Assembly: GCF_029854215.1 (NCBI RefSeq)
Contig: NZ_CP122961.1
Span: forward strand, 1,364,001-1,428,000
Reading direction: 5' to 3'
Length of the DNA stretch: 64,000 nt
DNA from: Halomonas alkaliantarctica
GTDB lineage: Bacteria > Pseudomonadota > Gammaproteobacteria > Pseudomonadales > Halomonadaceae
Shown here: positions 26,510 to 37,226 of the stretch, piece after piece
Layout of the letters: the number at the start of each line of letters is the position of its first letter
Numbering within the stretch: position 1 is the first letter of the stretch
The notes under the pieces: generated by a model
Databases searched by the model: none
What the model was told of the DNA's origin: nothing
Seen by the model: only the letters and a program-made list of their open reading frames with translations
Program-made: the position numbers and the translations under genes

Positions 26510-28672
26510 ATGCGCAATAATCAGCCCGTGACGCAGCGAGAGTATGTCCTGAGTGAGGAAGCAGTACTCATTTCGCGCTCAGATTTAAAAGGCAATGTTA
26601 CCTATGCCAACCCAACCTTTGTTGAGGTCAGTGGCTATAGCCGCGAAGAGCTCATTGGCTCTCCCCACAATCTCTTGCGCCACCCTGATATGCCCGAAGC
26701 AGCTTACGCAGATTTCTGGAAAACCATCCAAGCCGGAGCAACTTGGCAAGGCGTGGTCAAAAACCGGCGTAAAAATGGTGATCACTACTGGGTGCACGCC
26801 ACCGTGGCACCACTGCGGGACGGTGAGCGCATCGTGGGTTACACCTCTGTGCGCCGCAAAGCCTCTGGGAACGCCGTTGCCCGGGCAGAAAAAATCTACG
26901 CTGAAATTCGCGAAAAGGGCAAATCCCGCCACTATGCGCTAGCCAATGGCACGCTGCGGCGTAAAGGTTTGACCGGTATGCTTTCGCGCTTTCAATTCAC
27001 CAGCCTGAAAGCCAAACTCATCAGTATGGTGGTGGCATCACTGCTGCTGCTTTGCCTTTCGGGCGGGTTGGGCGTATATGCGGTAATGGTCTCCGGCGAA
27101 CGGCTGGAAACGCTCAATCGCTCAGGGTTGGACGATGTCGCCACGTTGCAGCATATCGAGCGCTACATTGGTCAAACGGTGGAGACCCTGGAACCCGCGG
27201 TGCGTAATCCCCGTGGGGCTGATCTGGATGCTGTCAACGCTGATATTGGCCAGTATGCTGATGCCATGCAAACGCTATGGGCAGACTACTATGCTGATGA
27301 TGCTGTCACTGCTGAAGCCGCCCAGGCCTTTGATAGTGCGCTGAGCACCTGGGACGCTGCAGTGAAAACCGCCCTTGTGGCGATTCAGGAGGGTAACGGG
27401 TTCGCGGCCTTTGAAGCCTTTAATGACGTCGTGGTGCCCACCACTGGATCACTGCGCGAGATGAATAGCACACTGGTAGAGCAGGTGCGCGCCGATGCAG
27501 AAACGGTGGTCACTCAGGCGCAAAGCGGGCGTCAACAGTTGCTAATGGCGCAGCTGGTGCTACTGGCCGTTGGCTTTTTAGTCATGATTGGCCTGAGCGT
27601 GATGATTCTAAAATCCTTGTTTCGCAGCTTGTCGGGCGCAAGGTATATCACTTTCCAAATTGCGGCCGGTAACTTGGCCGCCCGTGAACGTCGTCAAACC
27701 AACGATGAATTGGGCGAGCTACTCTACTCTTTGGACACCATGCGCTTTAGTTTGTCCAGCATCGTGGGCGATGTAGAGAGCCGTGTCTCGGTGGTTACTC
27801 CGGCGATTCAGCAGATAGCCGCTGAAAACGAAGAGCTCTCTTCGCGTACTGAGCAGCAGGCGTCGTCGCTTCAGCAAACGGCGTCGAGTATGGAGGAGAT
27901 GACCTCGACGGTTCAGCAAAACACCGAGAATGCCCGCCAAGCCACCGACCTGGCGGTGCAAAATACGGCTAGCACTCGGGAAACCGGGCAGCAAATGCAG
28001 AAGCTTGTGGAGCGTATGCAACGTATCGCCCAGAGTGCTGAAAAGATGACCGAGATGATCGGTGTGATTGACGGTATTGCTTTTCAAACCAATATTTTGG
28101 CACTCAACGCCTCGGTAGAAGCTGCGCGCGCGGGTGAACATGGCCGTGGCTTTGCGGTCGTCGCCAGCGAAGTGCGCAATCTAGCCGGACGCAGCGCGGA
28201 CGCTGCCCAGGAAATCCGCAAGATGATTGATAGCACCACCCAGGAAGTCAGCGGAGGACGCAGCGCTGTCGAGCAGGCGGAGCGAGCGATTGAAGAGGTC
28301 TCTCAGCAGGTCAGCCGGGTCAGTGAACTAATGGAGTCGATCAGCACAGCTTCCAGCGAGCAGAGCAGTGGGATTGGTCAAATTAACTCGGCGATTGCCG
28401 AAATGGATCTTGTTACCCAGCAGAACGCCTCCAAAGTGCAGTCGATTGCAGCGTCAGCCGATAACCTTTCCCTTGAAGCCTTTGAACTCGCCAACGTGGT
28501 CGACGCGTTTCGTTTGGAAGGCGCTCAAGATGAGAACATCACAGAGGCGCGGGATAAGTTGCAACGCGCTAACCAAGCACTCAGCAAAGCTGCCCAAAGT
28601 TTACCCGCGCCTTCCAAGCGTGCTGCACCACCCTCGACGCAGTCTCGCGCTGACCAGTGGGAGGAGTTTTAA
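26510..28672 (+). CDS. PAS-domain chemoreceptor with periplasmic domain (Aer-like), copy 1
   Basis: 720 residues. An N-terminal cytoplasmic PAS domain (about 15-125) with [18 protein letters not shown] and NLLRHPDMP is typical of FAD-binding Aer sensors. TM1 is near 165-188, a helical periplasmic domain of about 155 residues follows, TM2 is near 345-368, then HAMP and the signalling hairpin near 510-540 ([15 protein letters not shown]). The last residues, WEEF, form an xWxxF tether for CheR/CheB. E. coli Aer lacks a periplasmic sensor, so this protein may integrate redox or oxygen with a second signal. The gene stands alone between terminators. Confidence 0.88.
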   Translation: MRNNQPVTQREYVLSEEAVLISRSDLKGNVTYANPTFVEVSGYSREELIGSPHNLLRHPDMPEAAYADFWKTIQAGATWQGVVKNRRKNGDHYWVHATVAPLRDGERIVGYTSVRRKASGNAVARAEKIYAEIREKGKSRHYALANGTLRRKGLTGMLSRFQFTSLKAKLISMVVASLLLLCLSGGLGVYAVMVSGERLETLNRSGLDDVATLQHIERYIGQTVETLEPAVRNPRGADLDAVNADIGQYADAMQTLWADYYADDAVTAEAAQAFDSALSTWDAAVKTALVAIQEGNGFAAFEAFNDVVVPTTGSLREMNSTLVEQVRADAETVVTQAQSGRQQLLMAQLVLLAVGFLVMIGLSVMILKSLFRSLSGARYITFQIAAGNLAARERRQTNDELGELLYSLDTMRFSLSSIVGDVESRVSVVTPAIQQIAAENEELSSRTEQQASSLQQTASSMEEMTSTVQQNTENARQATDLAVQNTASTRETGQQMQKLVERMQRIAQSAEKMTEMIGVIDGIAFQTNILALNASVEAARAGEHGRGFAVVASEVRNLAGRSADAAQEIRKMIDSTTQEVSGGRSAVEQAERAIEEVSQQVSRVSELMESISTASSEQSSGIGQINSAIAEMDLVTQQNASKVQSIAASADNLSLEAFELANVVDAFRLEGAQDENITEARDKLQRANQALSKAAQSLPAPSKRAAPPSTQSRADQWEEF

Positions 28673-28749
28673 CACTTCAGCTTATTGCCATTAGGCAGGG
28701 GAGAGCTGCTCAAAGATAGGTGGCTGATTTCCCTCAATTCGTTTTACCC

Positions 28750-28777
28750 CATGCCACCCTTCGCGGTGGCATGTTTT
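28750..28777 (+). terminator. Intrinsic terminator between the two PAS chemoreceptor genes
   Basis: CATGCCACC (28750-28758) pairs with GGTGGCATG (28765-28773), loop CTTCGC, followed by TTTT. Confidence 0.8.
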
Positions 28778-28841
28778 ATGCATTGCCTCTAATTTAATTC
28801 TAATGGTGGCGCAAGCCGTCAATAAAAAGTAGGGGTTCAAA

Positions 28842-31076
28842 ATGCGCAGTGCGAAACAGGCAATGTCTAGTCAGACAGTGGCTAGGCAGTCAGAATCTAG
28901 GCAGTCAGACTCTAGGCAAACAACACCCGGCTTGTACGAGTTAGCCGATGATGAAGTGCTGATATCACGCTCGGATCTGCAGGGCAGAATCACCTACGCC
29001 AACCAAACCTTTGTGGAGGTGAGTGGCTACACCCTGGAAGAGATCATGGGTGAACCCCATAGCCTGTTCCGCCATCCCAGTATGCCCAAAGCGGTTTTTC
29101 AGAACCTATGGACAACCATTGAAGCCGGAAAGACCTGGCAGGGGCTGATTAAGAATCGCCGCCAAACTGGTGAGGCGTATTGGATGCATACCACCGTCGC
29201 GCCGCTGCTCGATGGTGAGCGCGTGGCTGGCTATACCTCTATTCGGCGTAAAGCCACGGCTAGGGCGATTGCCCGAGCAGAGCGGGTATACGCTGCTATG
29301 CAACAGGGCAAAACACGCGGCTTCAAGCTCCATTATGGTGCAATACGTCCCACAGGCGTGCGCGGATGGGTAAAGCGTTTTAGTTTCAGTAGTATGCAGG
29401 CCAAATTAATGGGCATGGTACTGGCTTCTGTGGCCCTATTAGTGATCGCGGGGGCAGCGGGGGTGTATGGACTAACCAGTTCAGCTGAACGGCTACGCAC
29501 TCTCAATCAAACCGGCCTCGCAGGTATCACCAATCTTCAGCAAATTGATCAGCGTGTTAGTCAAGCAATTCAGGCGCTAGAGCCTGCCGTGCGCAACCCG
29601 CGGCGTGCAGATATTGAAGTGCTGGACACACAATTAACCACTATGAGCGCTAACATTGAGCAGTCGTGGCAAGACTATAATGCGCAACGCGAAACGGGGA
29701 GTGTGCAGGATGGGCTAGCGGCACACCTCATTACCTTTACCGAAAGTGCCGATACTACCCTGACCGCTATCCAAGATGGCAACGGCTTTGCTGCGTTTGA
29801 AGCCTTTAATGACATTGTTCAACCCACCTCTGAAAGTATTAGTGCCACTATCAACGTATTGGTGGAACAGGAACGAGCCGCCGCGCAGATGCTGATGGAA
29901 AATGCTGAACAGCAACAACAGGTGTTGCTTTACGGCCAGTTAGGCGTCCTGCTGCTGGGTATTGTGTTGATGATCGGACTGAGCATGGCGGTCCTCAAAT
30001 CGCTGATTAAATCGCTCAACGAGGCTCGCCGAGTGACGTTCCAGATTGCTGCGGGTAATCTGGCCAATCGGGTAACCTTAAAGCGTAATGATGAGTTGGG
30101 CGAGCTGCTGAGTTCGTTGGAAACAATGCGCGCTAGCTTGTCGGGGCTGATCACCGAGGTGGGTAATAAAGTCGAGGTGGTAACCCCTGCGTCTGAACAT
30201 ATCAAACAGCAGAATGAAGAGCTGGCGTCGCGCACCGAGCAACAGGCGTCCTCGCTGCAGCAAACCGCCTCTAGTATGGATCAAATGACCGCGACCGTGC
30301 AGCAAAACACTGAAAACGCCCGCCAAGCCAATCAACTGGCCATGCAAAATGCCACCACCAGCCGCGAAACCGGTGAGCGTATGCAGGCGCTAGTCGAACG
30401 CATGGAGCGCATTGCCGCCAGTGCCGATAAGATGACTGATATCATTAGCGTCATCGATGGCATCGCTTTTCAAACTAATATTCTGGCGCTGAATGCGTCG
30501 GTAGAAGCCGCCCGTGCTGGCGAGCAGGGGCGTGGCTTTGCCGTGGTGGCTAACGAAGTGCGCAACTTGGCCGGGCGCAGCGCCGATGCTGCGGGTGAAA
30601 TTCGCCGCTTGATCAACACCTCCTCCCAGGAGATCAGCGGCGGCGCCCAGGCGGTGAGAGAGGCCGAAGCTGCCATTGAACAGGTCGTCACACAGGTAAT
30701 GAAAGTCAGCGATATTATGGAAGAGATCAGCACTGCATCCGATGAACAGAGCAGCGGTATCGCGCAAATTAATACCGCCGTCGCGGAGATGGATCATGTC
30801 ACTCAGCAGAACGCCTCCAAGATGCAGTCAATTTCCAGCGCCGCTCAAGACCTCACCCGCGAAGCCCTAAGCTTGGCCAATGTGATCGCTGCCTTCCGTT
30901 TAGAGGGCGCTGCCGAGGAGAGCAGCGAGACTGCCCGAGAGCGCTTGCTTAAACAAGCAGGGCTTGGCTCCACGCTTTCATCAGCGGCAACACCCGCATT
31001 AGCCCCACCGCAGAGCTCCTCGGCCCAGCGTACAGGCCAAGCCACGTCAGACGAAGAGGCGTGGGCAACCTTCTGA
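28842..31076 (+). CDS. PAS-domain chemoreceptor with periplasmic domain (Aer-like), copy 2
   Basis: 744 residues, a clear paralogue of the preceding receptor. It has the same PAS domain (about 35-145), TM1 near 188-210, periplasmic helical domain, TM2 near 367-390 and signalling tip. The periplasmic segments share [12 protein letters not shown]. It ends in EEAWATF, another xWxxF tether. It differs by about 25 extra N-terminal residues rich in S-R-Q-S, encoded by a 15-bp in-frame repeat, and by a divergent Ala/Pro-rich C-terminal linker. Tandem duplication followed by divergence is the simplest origin. Confidence 0.88.
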   Translation: MRSAKQAMSSQTVARQSESRQSDSRQTTPGLYELADDEVLISRSDLQGRITYANQTFVEVSGYTLEEIMGEPHSLFRHPSMPKAVFQNLWTTIEAGKTWQGLIKNRRQTGEAYWMHTTVAPLLDGERVAGYTSIRRKATARAIARAERVYAAMQQGKTRGFKLHYGAIRPTGVRGWVKRFSFSSMQAKLMGMVLASVALLVIAGAAGVYGLTSSAERLRTLNQTGLAGITNLQQIDQRVSQAIQALEPAVRNPRRADIEVLDTQLTTMSANIEQSWQDYNAQRETGSVQDGLAAHLITFTESADTTLTAIQDGNGFAAFEAFNDIVQPTSESISATINVLVEQERAAAQMLMENAEQQQQVLLYGQLGVLLLGIVLMIGLSMAVLKSLIKSLNEARRVTFQIAAGNLANRVTLKRNDELGELLSSLETMRASLSGLITEVGNKVEVVTPASEHIKQQNEELASRTEQQASSLQQTASSMDQMTATVQQNTENARQANQLAMQNATTSRETGERMQALVERMERIAASADKMTDIISVIDGIAFQTNILALNASVEAARAGEQGRGFAVVANEVRNLAGRSADAAGEIRRLINTSSQEISGGAQAVREAEAAIEQVVTQVMKVSDIMEEISTASDEQSSGIAQINTAVAEMDHVTQQNASKMQSISSAAQDLTREALSLANVIAAFRLEGAAEESSETARERLLKQAGLGSTLSSAATPALAPPQSSSAQRTGQATSDEEAWATF
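28866..28925 (+). repeat. In-frame 15-bp minisatellite in PAS chemoreceptor copy 2
   Basis: Four 15-bp units in register with the codons encode SSQTV, ARQSE, SRQSD and SRQTT. The two middle units, gctaggcagtcagaa and tctaggcagtcagac, differ at two bases. Being a multiple of three, gain or loss of units would keep the frame. Confidence 0.7.
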
Positions 31077-31226
31077 TGAGCCGGCGCCATGGAGGGCGCT
31101 TTACTCGCTATCGGATCTCTATTTAGCCGCCAAATCCAGCTTCTATATCTAGCCTCTATATCTAGTCTCTGCGCAGTGCTCATGCCACAATCAGAAAACC
31201 TACAGATATTCTTTTCAGAATAAGCC

Positions 31227-31255
31227 TAGCCCGCAGCTTCGCGTGCTGTGGGCTA
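31227..31255. other. Hairpin in the ilvD leader region
   Basis: TAGCCCGCAGC (31227-31237) pairs with GCTGTGGGCTA (31245-31255) with one G-U pair and a 7-base loop. It is followed by A-rich rather than T-rich sequence, so it is not a standard terminator. It could be a leader structure of ilvD or a weak end to the chemoreceptor transcript. Confidence 0.35.
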
Positions 31256-31300
31256 ATAAAAAAATAGAGCCTAGCGATTTATTAGAGAGTAGAGGACACC

Positions 31301-33145
31301 ATGCCAGAGTATCGCTCACGTACCACCACCGCTGGCCGCAATATGGCCGGTGCCCGCGCGCTGTGGCGCGCCACTGGTATGCAGGACGGCGACTTTCAAA
31401 AGCCGATTATTGCGGTAGCTAACTCGTTTACCCAGTTTGTGCCGGGCCATGTGCATTTAAAAGACATGGGCCAACTGGTGGCGCGGGAGATCGAGAAAGC
31501 CGGGGGCGTTGCCAAAGAGTTCAATACTATTGCGGTGGACGATGGTATCGCCATGGGCCACGATGGCATGCTCTATTCGCTGCCCAGCCGTGACCTGATC
31601 GCCGACAGCGTCGAATATATGTGCAACGCCCACTGTGCCGATGCGCTGGTATGTATTTCCAACTGCGACAAAATCACCCCAGGAATGCTGATGGCCGCTC
31701 TGCGCCTCAATATTCCGGTGATCTTCGTTTCCGGCGGCCCCATGGAAGCGGGTAAAACCAAGCTTCTCAACCACGGGCTGGATCTCGTCGATGCGATGGT
31801 AATGGCCGCCGACGATAGCGTAGACGATGCAACGCTTGCTGAAGTCGAGCGTAGTGCTTGCCCTACCTGTGGTAGTTGCTCGGGTATGTTTACCGCCAAC
31901 TCAATGAACTGCTTAACCGAAGCACTGGGCCTGGCATTGCCCGGCAACGGCACCGTGCTGGCGACTCACTCAGACCGCCGCCGCCTATTTGAAACCGCTG
32001 GTCATCGCATTGTCGAGCTGGCTAAGCGTTACTACGAAGGTGATGAGGCGCACCTGCTGCCCCGTGCCATTGCCTCCAAGGCGGCGTTCAAAAACGCTAT
32101 GACCCTGGATATCGCCATGGGTGGTTCGACAAACACCATTTTGCACTTCCTGGCGGCGGCCCAGGAAGCCGAGGTGGACTTCACAATGTCGGATATCGAC
32201 CGCCTCTCTCGTGAAGTGCCCCAACTCTGCAAAGTGGCGCCCAATACCCAGAAGTACCATATCGAGGACGTCCACCGTGCAGGCGGCATTATGGCTATTC
32301 TGGGGGAGCTGGATCGTGCCGGTGTGCTGGATACCTCGGTGCCCACCGTGTATGGCGACAGCCTGAAAGCTGCACTGGATGAGTGGGATATCATGCGTTC
32401 CCCCAGTGCGGAGGTGATCGAATTCTTTAAAGCCGGCCCGGGCGGCGTGCCTACCCAAGTGGCGTTTTCCCAAAGTGCCCGCTGGCCAAGTCTGGATGGC
32501 GACCGCGCCACAGGCTGTATTCGCGATCTTGAGCACGCTTTCTCCCAGCAGGGTGGCTTAGCCGTGCTGTATGGCAATATCGCGCTGGATGGCTGTGTGG
32601 TCAAAACCGCCGGTGTCGACGACTCGATCCTGGTCTTTGAAGGTCCCGCCCATGTGGTGGAGTCCCAGGATCAGGCGGTTGCCGATGTGTTGGCGGATAA
32701 GGTCAAAGAGGGCGATGTAGTGGTGATTCGCTACGAAGGCCCGAAAGGCGGCCCCGGCATGCAGGAGATGCTCTACCCGACCTCCTATCTCAAGTCCAAA
32801 GGGTTAGGCAAGGCCTGCGCGCTGCTGACCGATGGGCGTTTTTCTGGCGGTACCTCCGGGCTCTCTATTGGTCATGTATCCCCTGAAGCAGCGGCGGGTG
32901 GCGCGATTGGATTGATCGAGCAGGGCGACCTGATCCGCATCGATATCCCCAACCGGGCGATTAACGTCAAACTGACCGATGCCGAGCTGGCGGCCCGCCG
33001 CGAAGTGATGGACGCCAAAGGCCCCGCCGCCTGGAAACCCACTGAGCAACGGCCCCGCAAGATCACGCCGGCGCTTAAAGCCTATGCGCTGTTGGCGACC
33101 TCTGCTGACAAAGGGGCTGTTCGGGATTTAAGCAAGCTCGACTGA
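31301..33145 (+). CDS. ilvD: Dihydroxy-acid dehydratase
   Basis: 614 residues, the usual length of IlvD. It dehydrates 2,3-dihydroxy acids to 2-keto acids in valine, isoleucine and leucine synthesis. Fe-S cysteines are visible in [12 protein letters not shown] (near 118-129) and [18 protein letters not shown] (near 186-203). The active-site region [20 protein letters not shown] is near 510. The leader has AGAGTAGAGG before the ATG. It stands as a single gene, apart from other ilv genes. Confidence 0.96.
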   Translation: MPEYRSRTTTAGRNMAGARALWRATGMQDGDFQKPIIAVANSFTQFVPGHVHLKDMGQLVAREIEKAGGVAKEFNTIAVDDGIAMGHDGMLYSLPSRDLIADSVEYMCNAHCADALVCISNCDKITPGMLMAALRLNIPVIFVSGGPMEAGKTKLLNHGLDLVDAMVMAADDSVDDATLAEVERSACPTCGSCSGMFTANSMNCLTEALGLALPGNGTVLATHSDRRRLFETAGHRIVELAKRYYEGDEAHLLPRAIASKAAFKNAMTLDIAMGGSTNTILHFLAAAQEAEVDFTMSDIDRLSREVPQLCKVAPNTQKYHIEDVHRAGGIMAILGELDRAGVLDTSVPTVYGDSLKAALDEWDIMRSPSAEVIEFFKAGPGGVPTQVAFSQSARWPSLDGDRATGCIRDLEHAFSQQGGLAVLYGNIALDGCVVKTAGVDDSILVFEGPAHVVESQDQAVADVLADKVKEGDVVVIRYEGPKGGPGMQEMLYPTSYLKSKGLGKACALLTDGRFSGGTSGLSIGHVSPEAAAGGAIGLIEQGDLIRIDIPNRAINVKLTDAELAARREVMDAKGPAAWKPTEQRPRKITPALKAYALLATSADKGAVRDLSKLD

Positions 33146-33201
33146 TATACGCAGCTAAAACATACAGCTGCAACATGCAATAAGCCCGAGTAAGGTATCA
33201 A

Positions 33202-34260
33202 ATGAAGGCAATTATAAATGTTGGATTGATCGGCTACGGTTTCGCTAGCCAAACCTTCCATGCACCGCTGATCCAGGCCACGGAAGGCCTGGATTTGGTT
33301 GCAGTATCGTCAAGCGATGCCGCCAAGGTGCAGGCGTCACTACCCGGTGTTGAGGTAGAGGCTCAGGCATTAGCACTTTGCCAGCGCAGCGATATAGACC
33401 TAATCGTTATCCCCACGCCTAACGATACCCACTTTCCCCTCGCCAAAGCCGCGCTCTCCGCGGGCAAGCACGTAGTGATCGATAAACCCTTCACGGTGAC
33501 CCTGTCAGAAGCAAAGCTGCTCAAAAAGTTGGCGGATAATAATGAGTGTTTGCTGTCGGTGTTTCATAACCGTCGCTGGGACAGCGATTTTCTGACCGTT
33601 AAGGCATTGCTAGAAGCAGGTACGTTAGGGCGTGTCGTCAACTTTGAGTCGCACTTTGACCGTTTTCGCCCGGAAGTGCGCGACCGCTGGCGGGAAAAAG
33701 CCAACTTAGGTGGCGGTATCTGGTATGACCTGGGACCGCATTTGTTGGACCAAGCCTGTGAGCTGTTTGGCATGCCCTACGCTATTCTGCTGGAATTGGC
33801 AGCGCGCCGAGATGACGCCCAGGCCGATGATGACTTCCTGGCGTTGCTCGATTACGAAAGCTTTCGCGTTACCTTGGCGGCAGGCACGCTGGTGGCCGAA
33901 CCAACGCCGCGCTTTAGGATTAATGGTACCCAAGGCAGCTTCATAAAATATGGCTTAGACCCTCAAGAGGATCGCTTAAAATCAGGCGAAGTGCCCACAT
34001 CCCAGTGGGGCGAAGATAGCCAGCATGGCACCCTGACGCTACGTGAAGGGGAGGGTGAAAACGCGCCACTAACGCGTCGTGAACTTCCAACCCTGGCGGG
34101 TGACTACCTTGCCTATTACCAAGGCATCGCCGCCGCTATCCGCGATAAGGAGCCACTCCCGGTAAGCGTAGACGATGCTCTACGCTCAATGGTTTTGCTG
34201 GAAGCAGGGCTGGATAGCCACCGCCAGCGGCGCTGGATCGCATTGAAAAATCACCTTTAG
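33202..34260 (+). CDS. Gfo/Idh/MocA-family oxidoreductase
   Basis: 352 residues. The N-terminal Rossmann domain carries VGLIGYGFASQTFHAPLI (residues 6-23) and the conserved catalytic-lysine block HVVIDKPFTVT near 91-101; the C-terminal substrate domain has NLGGGIWYDLGPHLLDQACELFG near 166-188, with the catalytic His and Asp. This resembles E. coli YdgJ/YafC-type scyllo-inositol or sugar dehydrogenases. Substrate is not readable. It follows ilvD by 56 bases and may be co-transcribed. Confidence 0.85.
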   Translation: MKAIINVGLIGYGFASQTFHAPLIQATEGLDLVAVSSSDAAKVQASLPGVEVEAQALALCQRSDIDLIVIPTPNDTHFPLAKAALSAGKHVVIDKPFTVTLSEAKLLKKLADNNECLLSVFHNRRWDSDFLTVKALLEAGTLGRVVNFESHFDRFRPEVRDRWREKANLGGGIWYDLGPHLLDQACELFGMPYAILLELAARRDDAQADDDFLALLDYESFRVTLAAGTLVAEPTPRFRINGTQGSFIKYGLDPQEDRLKSGEVPTSQWGEDSQHGTLTLREGEGENAPLTRRELPTLAGDYLAYYQGIAAAIRDKEPLPVSVDDALRSMVLLEAGLDSHRQRRWIALKNHL

Positions 34261-34278
34261 AGGCAGTCAATGGTATTG

Positions 34279-34323
34279 GTAGCTTCGCTCGCGATGACCT
34301 CGACCCACCTCGAGCGAAGCTAC
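34279..34323. repeat. 13-bp perfect inverted repeat, member of a TTCGCTCGC-ATGAC repeat family
   Basis: GTAGCTTCGCTCG (34279-34291) and CGAGCGAAGCTAC (34311-34323) are perfect inverse copies with a 19-base loop. The core TTCGCTCGCGATGAC recurs nearly unchanged in the repeat cluster at 52655-52820. It sits between converging genes and could also act as a transcription end. Confidence 0.7.
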
Positions 34324-34339
34324 TTCCCACTAAGTTACT

Positions 34340-34981
34340 TCAAAGCAAATCCGTCTCACTATTGCGCTTATCTTCCCGCAGCCTATCCCTGGCGATATAG
34401 AGTGCGGCGATGGCGCGGGCTTCGTGAAAATCCTCGCGCAGTAGCAGGGCGGGCAGTTCCTCAATGGCGTGGGTTTCCACAATCAAAGGCTCGGGCTCAT
34501 CTCCTGGTAGGCGCTTGGGGTACAGGTCGGTGGCGAGGAGTACCTGCATACGGTGACGCATATAGTTCGGCGCCAACGAAAGCTCGACCAGCGGTTCAAT
34601 GCTGTGAGCGCCAACGCCACACTCCTCCATTAACTCGCGGTTAGCCGCGGTAATGATATCTTCCCCGGGGTCGACCAATCCCTTTGGCAGAGTAAGAACG
34701 TAATCTTCAAACCCAGCGGCGTATTCACGTATCAGCAATACATGGTCGGGGTCGGGCATCGCCACCATCATCACCGCACCACGATCAGCGCCGGTTAAAC
34801 GCTCAAATTGGCGCTCTTCTCCGTTTGAAAAACGCAAATCAAGCGACTCAATCTGGAATAAACGGCTCTGTGCCACGCTCTTGCGAGCCAAAATTTGCGG
34901 CTTTTGCTGGTAGCCCGAGCGCTTAGCACTGTCACCTTCAGTGTCATTGAAGGTGTCGTGCGTTGAGGGGGGCGTAGACAT
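34340..34981 (-). CDS. nudE: ADP compounds hydrolase NudE
   Basis: 213 residues. A complete Nudix box GLVDPGEDIITAANRELMEECGV (G-x5-E-x7-REUxEExGU, near 100-122) identifies a Nudix hydrolase; the VMMVAMPDPDHVLLIREYAAGFEDY region and gene neighbourhood point to NudE, which cleaves ADP-ribose, NADH and Ap3A. It is divergent from yrfG, as in the E. coli nudE-yrfG-hslR-hslO region. The N-terminal 35 residues are low complexity and the real start could be further in. Confidence 0.85.
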   Translation of the reverse strand: MSTPPSTHDTFNDTEGDSAKRSGYQQKPQILARKSVAQSRLFQIESLDLRFSNGEERQFERLTGADRGAVMMVAMPDPDHVLLIREYAAGFEDYVLTLPKGLVDPGEDIITAANRELMEECGVGAHSIEPLVELSLAPNYMRHRMQVLLATDLYPKRLPGDEPEPLIVETHAIEELPALLLREDFHEARAIAALYIARDRLREDKRNSETDLL

Positions 34982-35058
34982 AAAAGTGGGCCTCCATGGC
35001 TGGAAAAAGGCGGTTAAGCTACAATAGCACGCTTACTCCTAACGTGACTGGAGCGGCA

Positions 35059-35751
35059 ATGATTGATTGGCGCGAGATAGACACCGTCCTCTTGGATATG
35101 GACGGCACTCTGCTGGATTTACACTTCGACAGCCACTTTTGGCTCGACCATCTGCCGCGGCGCTACCGTGAACTGCACCAACTGGATGAAGCCTCCCAGG
35201 AAGCGCTGCGCGCGCGCATTATCGGTGAACAGGGCACTTTAAACTGGTACAGCCTGGCGTACTGGAGCCGTGAACTGGGCGTGGATATCGTCGCTCTGAA
35301 GCGCGAAGTTCAGCACTTGATAGGCCTGCGTAGCGACGCCCTGGATTTCCTTAAATGGCTAAAACAGGCCCATCCGAGGGTCGTGCTCGCCACTAATGCC
35401 GATCGTGCGAGTCTTGCTCTGAAGCTGCCGCTCACCGGCTTGGAAAGCTATCTAGATGCGATCGTCTCTTCCGAGGATGTGGGGGCCGCCAAAGAGGAAC
35501 AGGCGTTTTGGTTTGCGCTACAAGAGATCGAAGCCTTTGATCCCGCGCGCACGCTGTTTATCGATGATAACGCCCGCGTGCTCGAGAGCGCTCGTGAGTT
35601 TGGCATTAAGCATTTGCTGGGCATTAAACAGCCCGACAGCCAGCGACCTGAAAAAGAGCTGCAAGAATTTATTGCTCTTGATCGCTTTGCCCACTTGCTA
35701 CCCGAACAGCTTTCTGAACAGGTGTCAGAAACCCAAGGAGTGCCTAAATGA
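35059..35751 (+). CDS. yrfG: GMP/IMP nucleotidase YrfG (HAD family)
   Basis: 230-residue HAD phosphatase. Motif I VLLDMDGTLLDLHFD is at residues 9-23, motif II VVLATNAD near 108, and motif III LFIDDNARVLESAREFG near 172-188. E. coli YrfG dephosphorylates GMP and IMP. I start at the ATG at 35059 (GGAG upstream), which gives the family N-terminus MIDWREIDTVLLD; the longer frame is unlikely. It overlaps hslR by 4 bases. Confidence 0.88.
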   Translation: MIDWREIDTVLLDMDGTLLDLHFDSHFWLDHLPRRYRELHQLDEASQEALRARIIGEQGTLNWYSLAYWSRELGVDIVALKREVQHLIGLRSDALDFLKWLKQAHPRVVLATNADRASLALKLPLTGLESYLDAIVSSEDVGAAKEEQAFWFALQEIEAFDPARTLFIDDNARVLESAREFGIKHLLGIKQPDSQRPEKELQEFIALDRFAHLLPEQLSEQVSETQGVPK

Positions 35752-36137
35752 GCGAGAGCGTACGCTTGGATAAATGGCTGTGGGCCGCACGTTTTTTTAA
35801 AACCCGCGCACTGGCCAAGAAAGCCATCGAGGGAGGGAAAGTGAATTACGACGGCGGTCGCGCTAAAACCAGCAAGCAGGTGGAAATCGGTGCGCTTATT
35901 CGTGTGCCTCAGGGCTGGGAGATATTAGAGGTAGAGGTCTTATCGCTTTCGGATCAACGCCGCGGGGCACCAGAAGCGCGCACACTCTATGCGGAAACCG
36001 AAGAGAGCGTGCAGCGTCGTGCTAAAGAGGCCGAAGCAAGGCGCCTCACTAACGAGGCGATGCAGCATCCGCTCAAACGCCCTGACAAAAAGCAGCGCCG
36101 CGATATCCAGCGCTTCCAGCGCCACCAGGGCGATTAA
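35748..36137 (+). CDS. hslR: Heat-shock protein Hsp15, ribosome-associated
   Basis: 129 residues. An S4 RNA-binding domain at residues 3-65 (VRLDKWLWAARFFKTRALAKKAIEGGKVNYDG, split by description) and a basic C-terminal tail ending KRPDKKQRRDIQRFQRHQ. Hsp15 rescues stalled 50S subunits carrying nascent chains. ATGA overlap with yrfG; hslO follows after 81 bases. Confidence 0.92.
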   Translation: MSESVRLDKWLWAARFFKTRALAKKAIEGGKVNYDGGRAKTSKQVEIGALIRVPQGWEILEVEVLSLSDQRRGAPEARTLYAETEESVQRRAKEAEARRLTNEAMQHPLKRPDKKQRRDIQRFQRHQGD

Positions 36138-36218
36138 CTCCTTACCGTTAAACTAGCCTCCATTACACCCTCATCGTCCTTAAATAATCGCTGCACTTAA
36201 ATAGTAGGTTGCCAAATT

Positions 36219-37094
36219 ATGTCCGATCAAATTCAACGCTTTATGTTCGATCACACCAATGTCCGCGGCGAGATCGTCACCCTGGCGGGCGCCTACCACG
36301 AAGTGTTGGATCGCCACGCCTATCCACCAGCGGTGAATGAGCTGCTGGGCGAGCTGTTAGCCGCCGTGGCGCTGCTAACTGATACCGTGAAATTAGATGG
36401 CACCTTGAGTATCGAAGTGCGCGGACGCGGCGTGTTGTCGTTGTTAATGGCTGAATCCAACCCCGGTGGCGAACTGCGTGCGATTGCCCGTATAGCAGAA
36501 GACGCCGCACTGCCCAGCGAACACGCCAGCTTCCGCGAACTGGTGGGCGAAGGGCAGATCGTGATAACCCTTGATCCTCGTGAAGGTCACCGCTATCAAG
36601 GCATTGTGGCGCTGGATCAAGAGTCCCTGGGCGGCTGTTTGGAGGCCTATTTCAGCCAATCCGAGCAGTTGCCAACCCGCCTCTGGCTGGCCGCCGATGA
36701 GAAGCGCGCGGGCGGGTTACTGCTGCAGCGGCTGCCGGAAGAGTCACAAAACCAGGATGTGGATGCCTGGGATCGCAGCGTACAGCTTGCCGACACGATC
36801 AAAACAGAAGAACTGCTCGGCCTTGAGCAGCGCGAAGTCCTGCATCGTCTCTACCACGAAGAGACCGTGCGCGTTTTTGAACCCAAAGCGCTGCGCTTTG
36901 GGTGCACCTGCTCCCGGGAGCGTATGAGCTACGCGTTACACTCTCTGGGCAAGGAGGAACTGCGCGATATTTTGCACGAGCAGGGGGCTATCGATACCCA
37001 ATGCCACTTTTGCCACACGAAATATCACTACACAGCAGCGGATATTGAAACTTTGTTGGACGACCCCGAAGCGCCATCGCCCACGATTCACTAA
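36219..37094 (+). CDS. hslO: Redox-regulated chaperone Hsp33
   Basis: 291 residues. The holdase domain begins with [14 protein letters not shown]. The C-terminal zinc switch has CTC near 228-230 and CHFC near 261-264, the four cysteines that form disulfides and activate the chaperone under oxidative stress. Same gene order as E. coli hslR-hslO-pckA. Confidence 0.95.
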   Translation: MSDQIQRFMFDHTNVRGEIVTLAGAYHEVLDRHAYPPAVNELLGELLAAVALLTDTVKLDGTLSIEVRGRGVLSLLMAESNPGGELRAIARIAEDAALPSEHASFRELVGEGQIVITLDPREGHRYQGIVALDQESLGGCLEAYFSQSEQLPTRLWLAADEKRAGGLLLQRLPEESQNQDVDAWDRSVQLADTIKTEELLGLEQREVLHRLYHEETVRVFEPKALRFGCTCSRERMSYALHSLGKEELRDILHEQGAIDTQCHFCHTKYHYTAADIETLLDDPEAPSPTIH

Positions 37095-37226
37095 GTATGT
37101 AGTCGAAAGTGTGAGCAAGGATGTTTTCCAGTAGTGCTAGGAGCGCCAGTGGATTCAATGAACTTGGCGTTTCGTGCAAACGGCTGTTTGAATATTTACT
37201 GCGCTGCAACACAAAATGTAGTGCCT

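Noticed and set aside
28780..28841. FliA promoter before PAS chemoreceptor copy 2
   Set aside because: A GCCGTCAA near 28820 resembles the -10, but no acceptable -35 lies at 11 bases. The region before copy 1 likewise has only a partial CGATAA match.
31227..31265. Hairpin before ilvD as intrinsic terminator
   Set aside because: It is followed by As rather than Ts in the coding direction, and no T-run exists on the other strand either.
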